Positions 52,026 to 61,193 of a stretch of DNA of 64,000 bases are shown here, piece by piece. The first letter of the stretch is position 1. Each line of letters begins with the position of its first letter. The stretch comes from Candidatus Poribacteria bacterium (lineage in GTDB: Bacteria; Poribacteria; WGA-4E; WGA-3G), in contig JAPPFM010000025.1 in assembly GCA_028821605.1 (NCBI GenBank), positions 1-64,000 of the forward strand. Direction: 5' to 3'. Made by a program: the position numbers and the translations under genes. The notes under the pieces are model-generated. The model ran no database searches and was not told where the DNA came from. It worked only from the letters and a program-made list of their open reading frames with translations.

Positions 52026-54038
52026 ATGAATTTTTTGCAACCGTTGGCATTAATCGCACTCCCTTTGGTGGCACTCCCAATCATCATTCATTTAATCAAT
52101 CAGCATCGGCACCGTACCATTCCTTGGGCAGCGATGATGTTTCTCATGACTGCGAAGCGCATGAGCAAAGGGATGGCACGCCTTCGGCACTTCCTCATTC
52201 TACTGATGCGTGTACTCGCAATAGCAGCACTAATTTTCGTCGTCAGTCGTCCGCTTTCCGGTGGATGGTTAGGCAGTATCGGACTCGGTAAACCCGATGC
52301 GACTTTGATTCTCCTTGATCGGTCCCCGAGTATGGAAATGCAAGATTTACAAGTAGGTCAGTCAAAGAGATCAATGGCACTGCAGAAACTCGCGGAATTA
52401 TTGGAACAAGGCGATTATGGAACACACTTGGTTCTCATTGATAGTGCCACCGGTCAGCTGCAGGAAGTAGATTCACCGAAAGCACTATTGAACTTGCCCA
52501 TGACCGAATCCACTGCCACGAGTGCGGATATTCCAGCGATGCTTGAAACCGCCTTGGCATATCTCAAGGCAAATGAATCGGGAAGAGCCGACTTATGGTT
52601 CTGCTCGGATTTAAATGAGAATGATTGGGATGTTGACAGCGGGCGTTGGAACGCGATACGCGAGGAGTTTGCGCAGTTAGAAGGCATACATCATTTCTTG
52701 CTCGCATATACGGATTCACCCTCGGGCAACTTGTCTGTAAGGGTAGAAAACGTACAACGATGGACGCGTGGGAACGATGCGGAACTCATTCTTGATGTCG
52801 TGGTTCGGGCAACAGATAACAGCGGTGGCACACGGCAGGGGGTTCCGATTGAGTTTGAAGTCAACAATGTTCGCTCTGTCGTCGAAGTAGATATTGACAG
52901 ACAGGGTGCCTCTTTGCGAGGACACCGTATCCCCATCGATGCCAAGCTCAGTTCAGGTTGGGGTTCGGTTGGGTTGCCCGGTGATGCGAATCCGTTGGAC
53001 AATCGATTTTTCTTTGTATTTTCGGAATCACCTGTCCGAAAGGCTGTTGTCGTCAGTGATAACGCGAAGATTGGCGAAGCGTTTCGTCGGGCACTTGCCA
53101 TTCCGCCTGATCCACGACTCCAACACCAGACCACTGTGATTTCGGTGGATCGCATTGCTGAAATTGACTGGGAAAATACAAGCCTATTGATTTGGCAAGC
53201 AGCACTGCCACAGGGGTTGGTAGCATCACAAATTGAACAGTTCGTCGACGCGGGGCGTGTGGTTATGTTCTTCCCGCCGAGTCAAAGTGCAAGTGAGGAA
53301 TTATTTGCTTCACGTTGGGGCAACTGGCAGACCTCTGAAGGTCAACAAGTTTCCAAAATTTCATGGTGGCGTGGGGACACAGACCTACTCGCACATGTAG
53401 AGAGTGGGGACGCTTTGCCATTGAACCAACTGCTCACTTATCGCTACCGCGCCTTTGAAAGCACCGGGACACCTTTGGCAAGGTTTCAGGACGAGGCTTC
53501 ACTACTAACCCGTGTCGCTACAGACCAGGGCGCGGTTTATTTCTGTAGCACCCTGCCTACGGCGCAATTTTCTTCTCTTGAACGTGAGGGTGTGGTCTTT
53601 TATGTAATGTTGCAGCGGGCGTTGGCTGAAGGCAGCCGTTCGTTGGCTGTTGCCTCCCAACGCAACGCGGGACCTGACGTACTCGCTGACCGCAATCAAT
53701 GGCAACCGGTCGCTCCGACAGACGACGCACCACACTTTTCACAAAGGGGGCTACATGCTGGGGTATACAAAGATGGTGAGTATTGGGCAGCCATTAACCG
53801 CAGCCAAGTTGAAGACATGGCACAGACTGTACCCGTCGCGACAGTAGACGCGCTATTTGACGGCATATCGTATCGACGGATTGATGCTGATGTCGGCGAC
53901 ACGTCTGCCTTGGCAAGTGAGTTGTGGCGAATTTTTCTTATTGCAATGGCGGTGGCTCTTGTCGCAGAAGCAGTGCTGAGTTTGCCAAATAGACGGTCAG
54001 GAAGTTTACAAGTAGGGGTTGGGTCACCCAATCCCTAA
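52026..54038 (+). CDS. BatA-type membrane protein with VWA domain
   Basis: A 670-residue inner-membrane protein. The N-terminus is the 'aerotolerance' BatA motif: 'FLQPLALIALPLVALPIIIHLIN' then basic 'RHR', followed by a second helix near 58-75. A VWA domain begins 'LILLDRSPSMEMQD' near 96 (DxSxS). A last membrane helix is near 636-655. The region 390-600 resembles the glutamine-amidotransferase-like half of such proteins. The C-terminus VGVGSPNP is supplied by palindrome P4. AGGATC precedes the ATG. Confidence 0.85.
   Translation: MNFLQPLALIALPLVALPIIIHLINQHRHRTIPWAAMMFLMTAKRMSKGMARLRHFLILLMRVLAIAALIFVVSRPLSGGWLGSIGLGKPDATLILLDRSPSMEMQDLQVGQSKRSMALQKLAELLEQGDYGTHLVLIDSATGQLQEVDSPKALLNLPMTESTATSADIPAMLETALAYLKANESGRADLWFCSDLNENDWDVDSGRWNAIREEFAQLEGIHHFLLAYTDSPSGNLSVRVENVQRWTRGNDAELILDVVVRATDNSGGTRQGVPIEFEVNNVRSVVEVDIDRQGASLRGHRIPIDAKLSSGWGSVGLPGDANPLDNRFFFVFSESPVRKAVVVSDNAKIGEAFRRALAIPPDPRLQHQTTVISVDRIAEIDWENTSLLIWQAALPQGLVASQIEQFVDAGRVVMFFPPSQSASEELFASRWGNWQTSEGQQVSKISWWRGDTDLLAHVESGDALPLNQLLTYRYRAFESTGTPLARFQDEASLLTRVATDQGAVYFCSTLPTAQFSSLEREGVVFYVMLQRALAEGSRSLAVASQRNAGPDVLADRNQWQPVAPTDDAPHFSQRGLHAGVYKDGEYWAAINRSQVEDMAQTVPVATVDALFDGISYRRIDADVGDTSALASELWRIFLIAMAVALVAEAVLSLPNRRSGSLQVGVGSPNP
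54012..54038 (+). repeat. 27-bp palindrome P4
   Basis: GTAGGGGTTGGGT, central C, ACCCAATCCCTAA: one internal and one outer mismatch. It encodes the last eight residues and the TAA stop of the BatA-type gene. Confidence 0.82.
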
Positions 54039-54155
54039 AGTTGCGAAGTTTACTAAAGTTGTTAATCACTTTACTAGGGGAAACACCCAAGCAAAAACAC
54101 TTTAGCACATTTTAGGACTTTAAAATTTTTCCGATTATGTTAGCCTGAAACGAAG

Positions 54156-54291
54156 GGGAATAGTTATCGGTTGTCAGTACGGTTTTTCTACGAAAACCTT
54201 TCGGTTATCAGTTAAAGAGGTTTGTTGTGGAGGTAACTATTACGGTAACTGCCATAAGGTTTCTTAACCGAGAACCGACAACTACTCCAAG
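54156..54291 (+). repeat. Heptad inverted repeat, copy R6
   Basis: Outer arms GGGAATAGTTATCGGTTGTC and CCGACAACTACTCC; inner arms GTTAAAGAGGTTTGTTGTGG and CCATAAGGTTTCTTAAC. It ends in CCAAGGAA, the ribosome site of the next gene. Confidence 0.85.
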
Positions 54292-54303
54292 GAACATAAA
54301 AAA

Positions 54304-56511
54304 ATGCAAGAACAACAAGGAAATCTTGAGTTTTTTTCAAGCGGATCCGTCCTGTTTTTCGGACTGATTCTTATTGCTGTGGCTGGCGCATTGTGCTGGT
54401 TGGCGTGGCATCGCAGCGGTTATAGCAAGAAGACCGGAGCACTTGAGGTGCTGCGTTTTGTGTTGATCTGCTTAGTGGTTGTAACCCTGAATCAACCGGA
54501 ATGGCTACGGACGCAATTACCAGATCAACGTTCTACGCTTGCTGTGCTTTGGGATGAATCCAACAGCATGAAAACACGGGATGTCGTTGACACGCAAAAC
54601 ATCTCTGACGAGCCCAAAAGTCGCGCCGAGACGATTCAACCGTTGATGGCTGAGGAAGTTTGGAAACCATCGGATACCAGCGATCTCAGTGTCGTTTTTG
54701 AACCGTTTTCTTCACAGTTAGATCCAGCAGAGGAAGCAACGGATCTGAACGCTGGACTCTCGCATGTTCTGGACAGTCACGAAAACCTTCGCGGGGTCGT
54801 GCTACTGTCGGACGGTGATTGGAATATCGGCAACTCTCCAATTGAGGCGGCTACGCGGTTTCGGATGAAAGGAATTCCCGTTTTCGCGGTTGGCGTGGGG
54901 AGTAAAGTGCCGTTACCTGACATTGAGTTGGTTAGCATGGATGCACCAACCTATGCAGTTGTGAACAAGCAACTTCGTATTCCATTTGTTGTTCGCAATA
55001 CTTTGGGACAGGATCGGGATGTGAGTGTCACTTTGAGTGTCAACAAAAAACCAACGGCTACCAAGCTTATTCGTGTTCCTGCTATGAGCCAAGCACAGGA
55101 GAACATGGTGTGGACACCACCAGCGACCGGTGATTATACCCTAACGATGCGCATTCCGCTGGATACACAGGAGTTAATACCAGAAAACAATGAGGTATCC
55201 GCGCCTATCTCCGTGCGCGAGGAGCAATTGAAAGTCCTTGTTGTCGAATCCTATCCACGGTGGGAGTACCGATATCTGCGCAACGCGTTGGAACGGGATG
55301 CGGGGGTCGAATTAACATGCCTTCTCTTTCATCCCAAATTACCCAAAGTGGGCGGCGGTCGCGGTTATATCAAAGTCTTTCCAACGGCGAATGAACTAAG
55401 TCGCTATGATGTGGTATTCCTCGGTGATGTCGGTATTGGAAAGGAACAATTGACGGTTGAACAAGCACGAGACCTGCGGCAGCTCGTCAGTGCCCAAGCG
55501 GCGGGTCTCGTCTTTATGCCGGGACGGACAGGGAAGCATGAATCATTGATGTTGGGTCCACTTGCGGATCTTTATCCAGTAGTTCTGGACGCTGCTACAC
55601 CTTATGGTGTTGGATCAAGCACACAAGGATATTTCTCGCTCACACAGTTGGGGCAACGGAGTTTGCTAACTCGCCTCGGAGAGAACGACGAGAGCAATCG
55701 CAGGGTGTGGCGCATGTTACCCGGCTTTTACTGGTACGCAGGTGTTAAACGAACCAAGGTTGGAACAGAGACTTTAGCAGTACACGATCAGGTTGCAACG
55801 GCTGCCGGACGGGTGCCGCTAATTGTAACCAAGACTTATGGTGCTGGTAAAGTCTTATTTATGGGGACAGACAGTGCATGGCGTTGGCGGCAGGGCGTTG
55901 AGGACAAGTACCATTACCGATTCTGGAGCCAAGTCGCACGGTGGATGGCATATCGCCGACAGATGGCACAGGGCGAGTCAATGCGGTTGTTTTACGCACC
56001 AGACCGACCGCACGTTGATGATGTAGTGATGTTGAACGCCAACGTAAATGATACCTTGGGTGCCCCATTAGATAAAGGGACGGTTATTGTACAGGCGATT
56101 TCACCTTCAGGTAAAACACAGGCGATCCGGCTTCAGCCGGGTGAAGGGGATGCCGTGGGCTTGTTCACAGGCGCATTTACACCGGAAGAATCTGGTAATT
56201 ACAGCCTTGTTGCCAGTAGCACCGAAACCGGGGCATCGGTACAAACCGATCTGTCAGTCCAAGGGTTGAACCGAGAGCAACAAGGACGCTTGGCACGTTT
56301 TGATGTCTTAGATGAAATCGCTAAGATTACCGATGGCGAATTGGTAACAGTTTCTGAGGTTGGGAGTCTGCTGGATTCTCTCGCAGCTTTGCCAGAACCT
56401 GAACCTACAGTGCATCGCACACGGATTTGGGCGCATCCGCTTTGGGCAGGACTTCTCATCTTACTTTTAGGCGTGTTCTGGGTTGCAAGAAAATTGACGG
56501 GAGCGATATAA
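54304..56511 (+). CDS. Membrane VWA/amidotransferase-like protein of the MoxR cluster
   Basis: A 735-residue membrane protein with two N-terminal helices (about 14-34 and 41-60), a VWA-like domain starting 'LAVLWDESNSMKTRD', a beta domain near 215-300 ('PTYAVVNKQLRIPFVVRNTLGQD'), and a glutamine-amidotransferase-like fold from about 305 ('KVLVVESYPRWEYRYLRNALERD', 'GLVFMPGRTGKHES', 'GAGKVLFMGTDSAWRWR'). No catalytic Cys is seen in that fold, so it is probably structural. A last helix is near 714-731. AAGGAA of repeat R6 serves the ATG. Confidence 0.82.
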   Translation: MQEQQGNLEFFSSGSVLFFGLILIAVAGALCWLAWHRSGYSKKTGALEVLRFVLICLVVVTLNQPEWLRTQLPDQRSTLAVLWDESNSMKTRDVVDTQNISDEPKSRAETIQPLMAEEVWKPSDTSDLSVVFEPFSSQLDPAEEATDLNAGLSHVLDSHENLRGVVLLSDGDWNIGNSPIEAATRFRMKGIPVFAVGVGSKVPLPDIELVSMDAPTYAVVNKQLRIPFVVRNTLGQDRDVSVTLSVNKKPTATKLIRVPAMSQAQENMVWTPPATGDYTLTMRIPLDTQELIPENNEVSAPISVREEQLKVLVVESYPRWEYRYLRNALERDAGVELTCLLFHPKLPKVGGGRGYIKVFPTANELSRYDVVFLGDVGIGKEQLTVEQARDLRQLVSAQAAGLVFMPGRTGKHESLMLGPLADLYPVVLDAATPYGVGSSTQGYFSLTQLGQRSLLTRLGENDESNRRVWRMLPGFYWYAGVKRTKVGTETLAVHDQVATAAGRVPLIVTKTYGAGKVLFMGTDSAWRWRQGVEDKYHYRFWSQVARWMAYRRQMAQGESMRLFYAPDRPHVDDVVMLNANVNDTLGAPLDKGTVIVQAISPSGKTQAIRLQPGEGDAVGLFTGAFTPEESGNYSLVASSTETGASVQTDLSVQGLNREQQGRLARFDVLDEIAKITDGELVTVSEVGSLLDSLAALPEPEPTVHRTRIWAHPLWAGLLILLLGVFWVARKLTGAI

Positions 56512-56650
56512 TAGTTTTCAGTTATCAGTACGGATTACTATGTAATCCTTTCAGTCGTCAGTTAATGCCTTGTGGCAGCAGTTGCTGTTATCTCCACAAA
56601 AACCTCTTAACTGACAACCGACAACCGATAACTAATAACCATTCCAAGGA
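56510..56650 (+). repeat. Heptad inverted repeat, copy R7
   Basis: Left arm ATAGTTTTCAGTTATCAGTA, right arm CCGACAACCGATAACTAATA, inner right arm CCACAAAAACCTCTTAACTG. It begins at the stop codon of the previous gene and ends in CCAAGGAG, the ribosome site of the next gene, so it fills the whole spacer. Confidence 0.85.
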
Positions 56651-56658
56651 GATTTTTT

Positions 56659-59600
56659 ATGGACCAGATACAAGCAAAAAAACAATCACAAAAGGGAACA
56701 GTCAACCTACCGCCACGTATGAAATCAGCACTCGAACAGTACCAAAAACGGGTATGGGTGATCAAACTATCTGAAGGTGTGCTGGCAGCGATTTTTGGTC
56801 TCCTTGTTTCATACATCGTCGTGTTTTGTCTGGATCGGGTGTTCGATACACACGCGCTCTTGCGGGCACTCATTTTGGCGATTGGTATGGTCGGGATGGT
56901 ACTTCTCTTACCCCTGAAGTACTACAATTGGGTTTGGAAACATCGACAATTAGATGGGGTCGCTCGGCTATTACAGCACAAGTTCCCACGTTTTGGAGAC
57001 CACGTCCTCGGTATCATAGAATTAGCGCGTAATAGAGAGACGCAATCGTCAGATTCCCCCGCGCTGGTTGAAGCAGCCATGCGTCAGGTGGATGCCGAGG
57101 TCGCGAGACATAATCTATCAGAGGCTGTTCCGAACCCACAACACCGCCGCTGGGGCTGGACAGTGGCACTGCCGTTGGTGCTGGTCGTAATTGGAGCCGT
57201 TGTAATCCCCGCTACGAGTCGGAACGCGCTCGTTCGGTGGTTGACTCCGTGGCGTGACACCGCGCGTTACACTTTCGCGCAATTAGAAGATACGCCGGAA
57301 CTACGTGTGGTGCCGTATGCTGAACCCTTTGATGTTGAAGCACGTCTAAAGGACGATTCACCATGGCAGCCTGAGTCAGGTGAGGCACGGTACGCAGACC
57401 AGACCCCGGTGGTTGCCGAACGGGATGGCGCGACTTACCTATTTCAAATACCCCCGCAAACAAAAGACGGATACCTCACTCTTCGAGTAGGAGATGCTCA
57501 ACATTCCATCCCAGTTGAACCCAAGTTACGTCCGGCACTGACGGAGCTTATCGCCAAAGTCCAACTGCCTGCCTATTTGCAACGCGGTGAGCCACTGGTA
57601 GAGGATGTACGCGGTGGAACACTCAGTTTACTAAAGGGGAGCACCGCTGTCTTGGAAGCCACCGCAACACGCGAACTCGCTGAAGCAACGCTGAACGGTC
57701 GTCCACAAGGTGTCACCGGCACTCGTATGACAACTGAACCAATCAGCGTAGAGACACAGACCGAGATGCAGCTGGCGTGGCGCGATCGTTTTGGGCTTGT
57801 CGCACGTGAACCACAGGTGCTACAATTAGAGGTCCAAGAGGATGAGTCCCCGACCGTTAGCTTTAACAAACTCAAGAACAATCAAGTCCTTCTTTCTACT
57901 GAAGTCCTTACCTTCGAGATTCAAGCAGGGGACGACTTTGGTGTGAAGCAAGTGGGTTTGGAGTGGGAAGGCATCGAGCATGCGATTCACAATCCAAATC
58001 CTACCAATGGCGAGAAAACAGTATCCTCTGGCACACCGACCACGGACAACATGACAGTTGCCGCCACATTTTCTGCGGAGCGTGAAGACGTACGTCCACA
58101 GAGCCTACGCCTGCGCGCCTTTGCCGAGGATTATTTGCCCGAGCGCGAGCGCGTCCGTTCACCCGCCCTTGTACTACATGTGCTTACCCCGGCAGAACAT
58201 TTCAGGTGGCTCGTGGAGCAGATGGAACTTTTCATCGGCGCGGCACAGGAGGTCCACGACAAAGAATTACAATTGTATCAAACCAATCGTGAGCTGCGTA
58301 GTCTACCACCTGAAGCACTTGACGATCCAGCGCAGCGGAAAAGAATACAAGAGCAAGCGGCTGCGGAACGTGCCAATGCAGCAAGACTTGATAGCCTGGT
58401 TCAACTTGGAACAGGGTTAGTGAAAGAAGCAACAAAAAATGATGAATTCGATCCTGACCAACTTGAGTCGTGGGCAGAAATACTACAACAACTTGAGGAA
58501 ATCGCCGGACAGAGAATGCCCTCTGTTGCGGATTTACTCGCGCAGGCAGCCGAAGCCCCCGGTCAGTCGCCGGGATCTCCTCCCACAAGTGAGCCTTCGG
58601 GTGCCACACCACAAGGAGATCAGGCAGCCCAGGGACCCACGTCCCCTTCTGCAGGTGAACCTAACAACTTGGAAAAGGTGGATAAATATGGACCCGATAG
58701 CGAGAAACCTCCTGAAGGGTTAGATGAAATTCCAGAAGATCCAAATACCCCTGGTGAGAGTGTCGTCGTGAATCGGAGCAAACAACCAGAGGGTGAACCC
58801 GGTTATACACCTGCCAACCCTACGCCGCTCGTCGTCGATGTTGAATCAGGCTTCAACGAGGCTGAAGACGCGCCAGGGCAGGCACCACAAACCGTCGGTG
58901 GTCTCGGAATTCCAAGGACGACTCTCAAAGGGAGTGGTAGAGATAGCGATGATGAAGAGGAACCACCAGCACCTCAGACAGCGGAACTCGTCCTGGAGGC
59001 GGTCAAAGAACAGCAGGAATTGTTGGATGCCTTTGGAAATCTGGCGGAAGAAATGAACAGATTGCTCACCGGTTTTGAGAACAGCACATTCGTGAAACGT
59101 TTGAAAGCCGCATCACGACGACAGATTGACATCGCAGTAGACTTGAACAATCTGGATGGGTTCGGTCTCGTAGGCAGCGCAGTAGAGGAGACGGAGAAGC
59201 AGGTCCACCGTGAGCACTTGAAATCCTCATTGCGAAGGCAGCTCGACATCGCGGCAGACGCAAGCAACAATCTGGAGGGTTTCCGTCCTGAAGACAGTAC
59301 CATGCCGGATCATCCCAATCGGGAGCGGTTAGCGGAACGGGAGACCGCTGAGGCTGAAGCCACATCTACGCTCCTGCAAGACATGGTCGCTTATACCGAC
59401 CGGCGTCCTTCTGAAAATCTTTCGCGTGTGCTGTCGGAGATGCAGGACGCTGTTGTATCGAACGAGCTGCAGGACATGGCAAAAGCGATTAGGAACAATT
59501 TTATCGGTGAATCGACGATTGAAGCGGAATTTTGGGCGGATACATTGGATCGGTGGGCGGAACAGTTGGTAGACCCTTTACCTGAAGGGGGTCCGCCTGG

Positions 59601-60189
59601 AGAGATGGAAATGCAGACGCGACCGAACCTACCACCAGAAATCGTTGTGGAAGTGATGCGCATCATTAATCGCGAGATTCAATTGCGAGAAGAGACACGG
59701 GAACTTGAGCAGGCGAAGGAAGCACTCAGTGCTGATGAATACAGTGAGCGCAGCATGGAATTATACGACACCCAAATCACGCTCACTGAGGATACCCGTG
59801 AGGTCGCAGCCCAGATTAGCTTCTTGCCGAATGCCCACGAATCCTTGATTCAGCGGCAGCTTAGGCAGGTAATGCAAGCCGCCGAGGTTATGGACGAAGT
59901 AGAAGACATCCTCGCAGAGCCAGACACCGGTCCCAGAGCGATTGCAGCGATAACAGAAGTGATTGAAATCCTACTCCAAACTGGACGGGTTCCGAATGCC
60001 CCCATGACAATAACTGCGCCACGCCCCACCGCTTCTGCCTTGATGCTCGTTGGTGTCGGTGACGACAGTAGCGGTGCCTTTATCGAAAATCGCTCACCAA
60101 GGCAGGCAACTGGCAAAGCAGGACGCGTATTGCCGGAAGAGTTCCGCCAAGGATTGGACGCTTATTTCGACACTTTGGAAGGAAGATAG
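56659..60189 (+). CDS. Large DUF4175-like membrane/coiled-coil protein
   Basis: A 1176-residue protein with three N-terminal membrane helices (about 37-57, 68-87 and 158-178), an Ig-like beta region (about 205-480), then long charged helices with coiled-coil character and a Pro/Gln/Gly-rich linker (about 630-775). Two similar blocks, 'SRRQIDIAVDLNNLDGF' and 'LRRQLDIAADASNNLEGF', lie near 815-875. The layout matches DUF4175-type proteins found after MoxR-DUF58-VWA genes; the family call is by layout, not by a clear motif. It is probably a structural envelope component. Confidence 0.75.
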   Translation: MDQIQAKKQSQKGTVNLPPRMKSALEQYQKRVWVIKLSEGVLAAIFGLLVSYIVVFCLDRVFDTHALLRALILAIGMVGMVLLLPLKYYNWVWKHRQLDGVARLLQHKFPRFGDHVLGIIELARNRETQSSDSPALVEAAMRQVDAEVARHNLSEAVPNPQHRRWGWTVALPLVLVVIGAVVIPATSRNALVRWLTPWRDTARYTFAQLEDTPELRVVPYAEPFDVEARLKDDSPWQPESGEARYADQTPVVAERDGATYLFQIPPQTKDGYLTLRVGDAQHSIPVEPKLRPALTELIAKVQLPAYLQRGEPLVEDVRGGTLSLLKGSTAVLEATATRELAEATLNGRPQGVTGTRMTTEPISVETQTEMQLAWRDRFGLVAREPQVLQLEVQEDESPTVSFNKLKNNQVLLSTEVLTFEIQAGDDFGVKQVGLEWEGIEHAIHNPNPTNGEKTVSSGTPTTDNMTVAATFSAEREDVRPQSLRLRAFAEDYLPERERVRSPALVLHVLTPAEHFRWLVEQMELFIGAAQEVHDKELQLYQTNRELRSLPPEALDDPAQRKRIQEQAAAERANAARLDSLVQLGTGLVKEATKNDEFDPDQLESWAEILQQLEEIAGQRMPSVADLLAQAAEAPGQSPGSPPTSEPSGATPQGDQAAQGPTSPSAGEPNNLEKVDKYGPDSEKPPEGLDEIPEDPNTPGESVVVNRSKQPEGEPGYTPANPTPLVVDVESGFNEAEDAPGQAPQTVGGLGIPRTTLKGSGRDSDDEEEPPAPQTAELVLEAVKEQQELLDAFGNLAEEMNRLLTGFENSTFVKRLKAASRRQIDIAVDLNNLDGFGLVGSAVEETEKQVHREHLKSSLRRQLDIAADASNNLEGFRPEDSTMPDHPNRERLAERETAEAEATSTLLQDMVAYTDRRPSENLSRVLSEMQDAVVSNELQDMAKAIRNNFIGESTIEAEFWADTLDRWAEQLVDPLPEGGPPGEMEMQTRPNLPPEIVVEVMRIINREIQLREETRELEQAKEALSADEYSERSMELYDTQITLTEDTREVAAQISFLPNAHESLIQRQLRQVMQAAEVMDEVEDILAEPDTGPRAIAAITEVIEILLQTGRVPNAPMTITAPRPTASALMLVGVGDDSSGAFIENRSPRQATGKAGRVLPEEFRQGLDAYFDTLEGR

Positions 60190-60226
60190 TAGGTACAGCA
60201 TGTGCCGTAAAGCAGAGGAGAAACCG

Positions 60227-61189
60227 ATGACCGATAAGCCAGAGGGTGCTATCCCCTTCAAGGTGTTCGCCAGTTTTAAGAGGATTGAGGTGGGCAATCC
60301 GATTATTTTCGTGCCGCCACCGCTCTGGGCGGCAGCGACCCACGCGATTATCGTTGATGAGGTGGCACACTATATCTGGTGTAAGCGGGACCTTGGTGTT
60401 CGCTGGTTGATAATGCACGCGACAGCTCCTGTTAGCAACCTAACCGACATCACGCAGGATGCCCGGAACCCTATTCTTGAACCTTCAGCGGAAGGTTTCG
60501 ATGACGCAGCCGTTGAGTATCCTTTCCCGTTCCTAAATCCTGCTGACGGCAAGTTCTACATGTACTACCGGGGTAAGGGGGAAACGACACCTGAACAGAC
60601 GGGTTTGCTTGTAAGCGATGGAGACTTGGGTGATTGGCGGCGTGTCCAACACACCCCTGTCATTCCTGCGGATACCGAACACGAACGGCACGGCTCAACG
60701 CACCCTTCAGTTGCTATAGAGGATGACACGATTCACATCGTTTATACTGGGAAGGCAACGCGTTCGTTCGGGGAGGGTTTGACGATGTGTCATGCAACCG
60801 CACCGACAAGCAATCCGGCATCCGTCACAAAGAATCCTGCCAATCCTATTTTTAAGGGGAGTGGGCAAGTGTGGGACAGTCGAGCCGTTCGGGAGACCGA
60901 GCTGTTCAAGGGACCACAATACTTCCATATTCTCTACGGTGGATTCGACGGCGAAGTCTGGCGGATCGGGCATGTGCGGACTCACGATTTCCAGACTTTC
61001 GAGCCAAACCCTTACAACCCCATATTTACGCCATCGGACGACCCTGATGCGTTTGATTGCGATGGCGTGTTGACGGGACAAATCATTGAAATTGGCGACA
61101 CCTACGCCATGCTCTATGCAGGCAAGAAAGGTCAGGAGTGGCAAACGGGTCTGGCTACAATGGGAAAAAGTAATCACAAGGAGGATTGA
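60227..61189 (+). CDS. GH43/GH32-like propeller protein, cytoplasmic form
   Basis: From ATG 60227 (AGAGGAG six bases ahead) a 320-residue protein resembling five-bladed glycosidases of the GH43/GH32/GH130 type: 'HYIWCKRDLGVRWLIMHATA', 'NPADGKFYMYYRGKG', 'IHIVYTGKATR', 'YFHILYGGFDGEVWRIGHVRTHDFQTFEPNPYNPIF' and 'YAMLYAGKKGQEWQTGLATM'. Unlike the related gene at 31748 it has no signal peptide. A frame open upstream to 60050 overlaps the DUF4175-like gene and is not used. It may be a passenger in the MoxR operon, since the spacing is only 37 bases. Substrate unknown. Confidence 0.78.
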   Translation: MTDKPEGAIPFKVFASFKRIEVGNPIIFVPPPLWAAATHAIIVDEVAHYIWCKRDLGVRWLIMHATAPVSNLTDITQDARNPILEPSAEGFDDAAVEYPFPFLNPADGKFYMYYRGKGETTPEQTGLLVSDGDLGDWRRVQHTPVIPADTEHERHGSTHPSVAIEDDTIHIVYTGKATRSFGEGLTMCHATAPTSNPASVTKNPANPIFKGSGQVWDSRAVRETELFKGPQYFHILYGGFDGEVWRIGHVRTHDFQTFEPNPYNPIFTPSDDPDAFDCDGVLTGQIIEIGDTYAMLYAGKKGQEWQTGLATMGKSNHKED

Positions 61190-61193
61190 GCAG

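Noticed and set aside
60050-60226. Extending the GH43-like gene into the 3' end of the DUF4175-like gene.
   Set aside because: ATG 60227 has AGAGGAG at ideal spacing and the upstream residues do not resemble a propeller N-terminus or a signal peptide.
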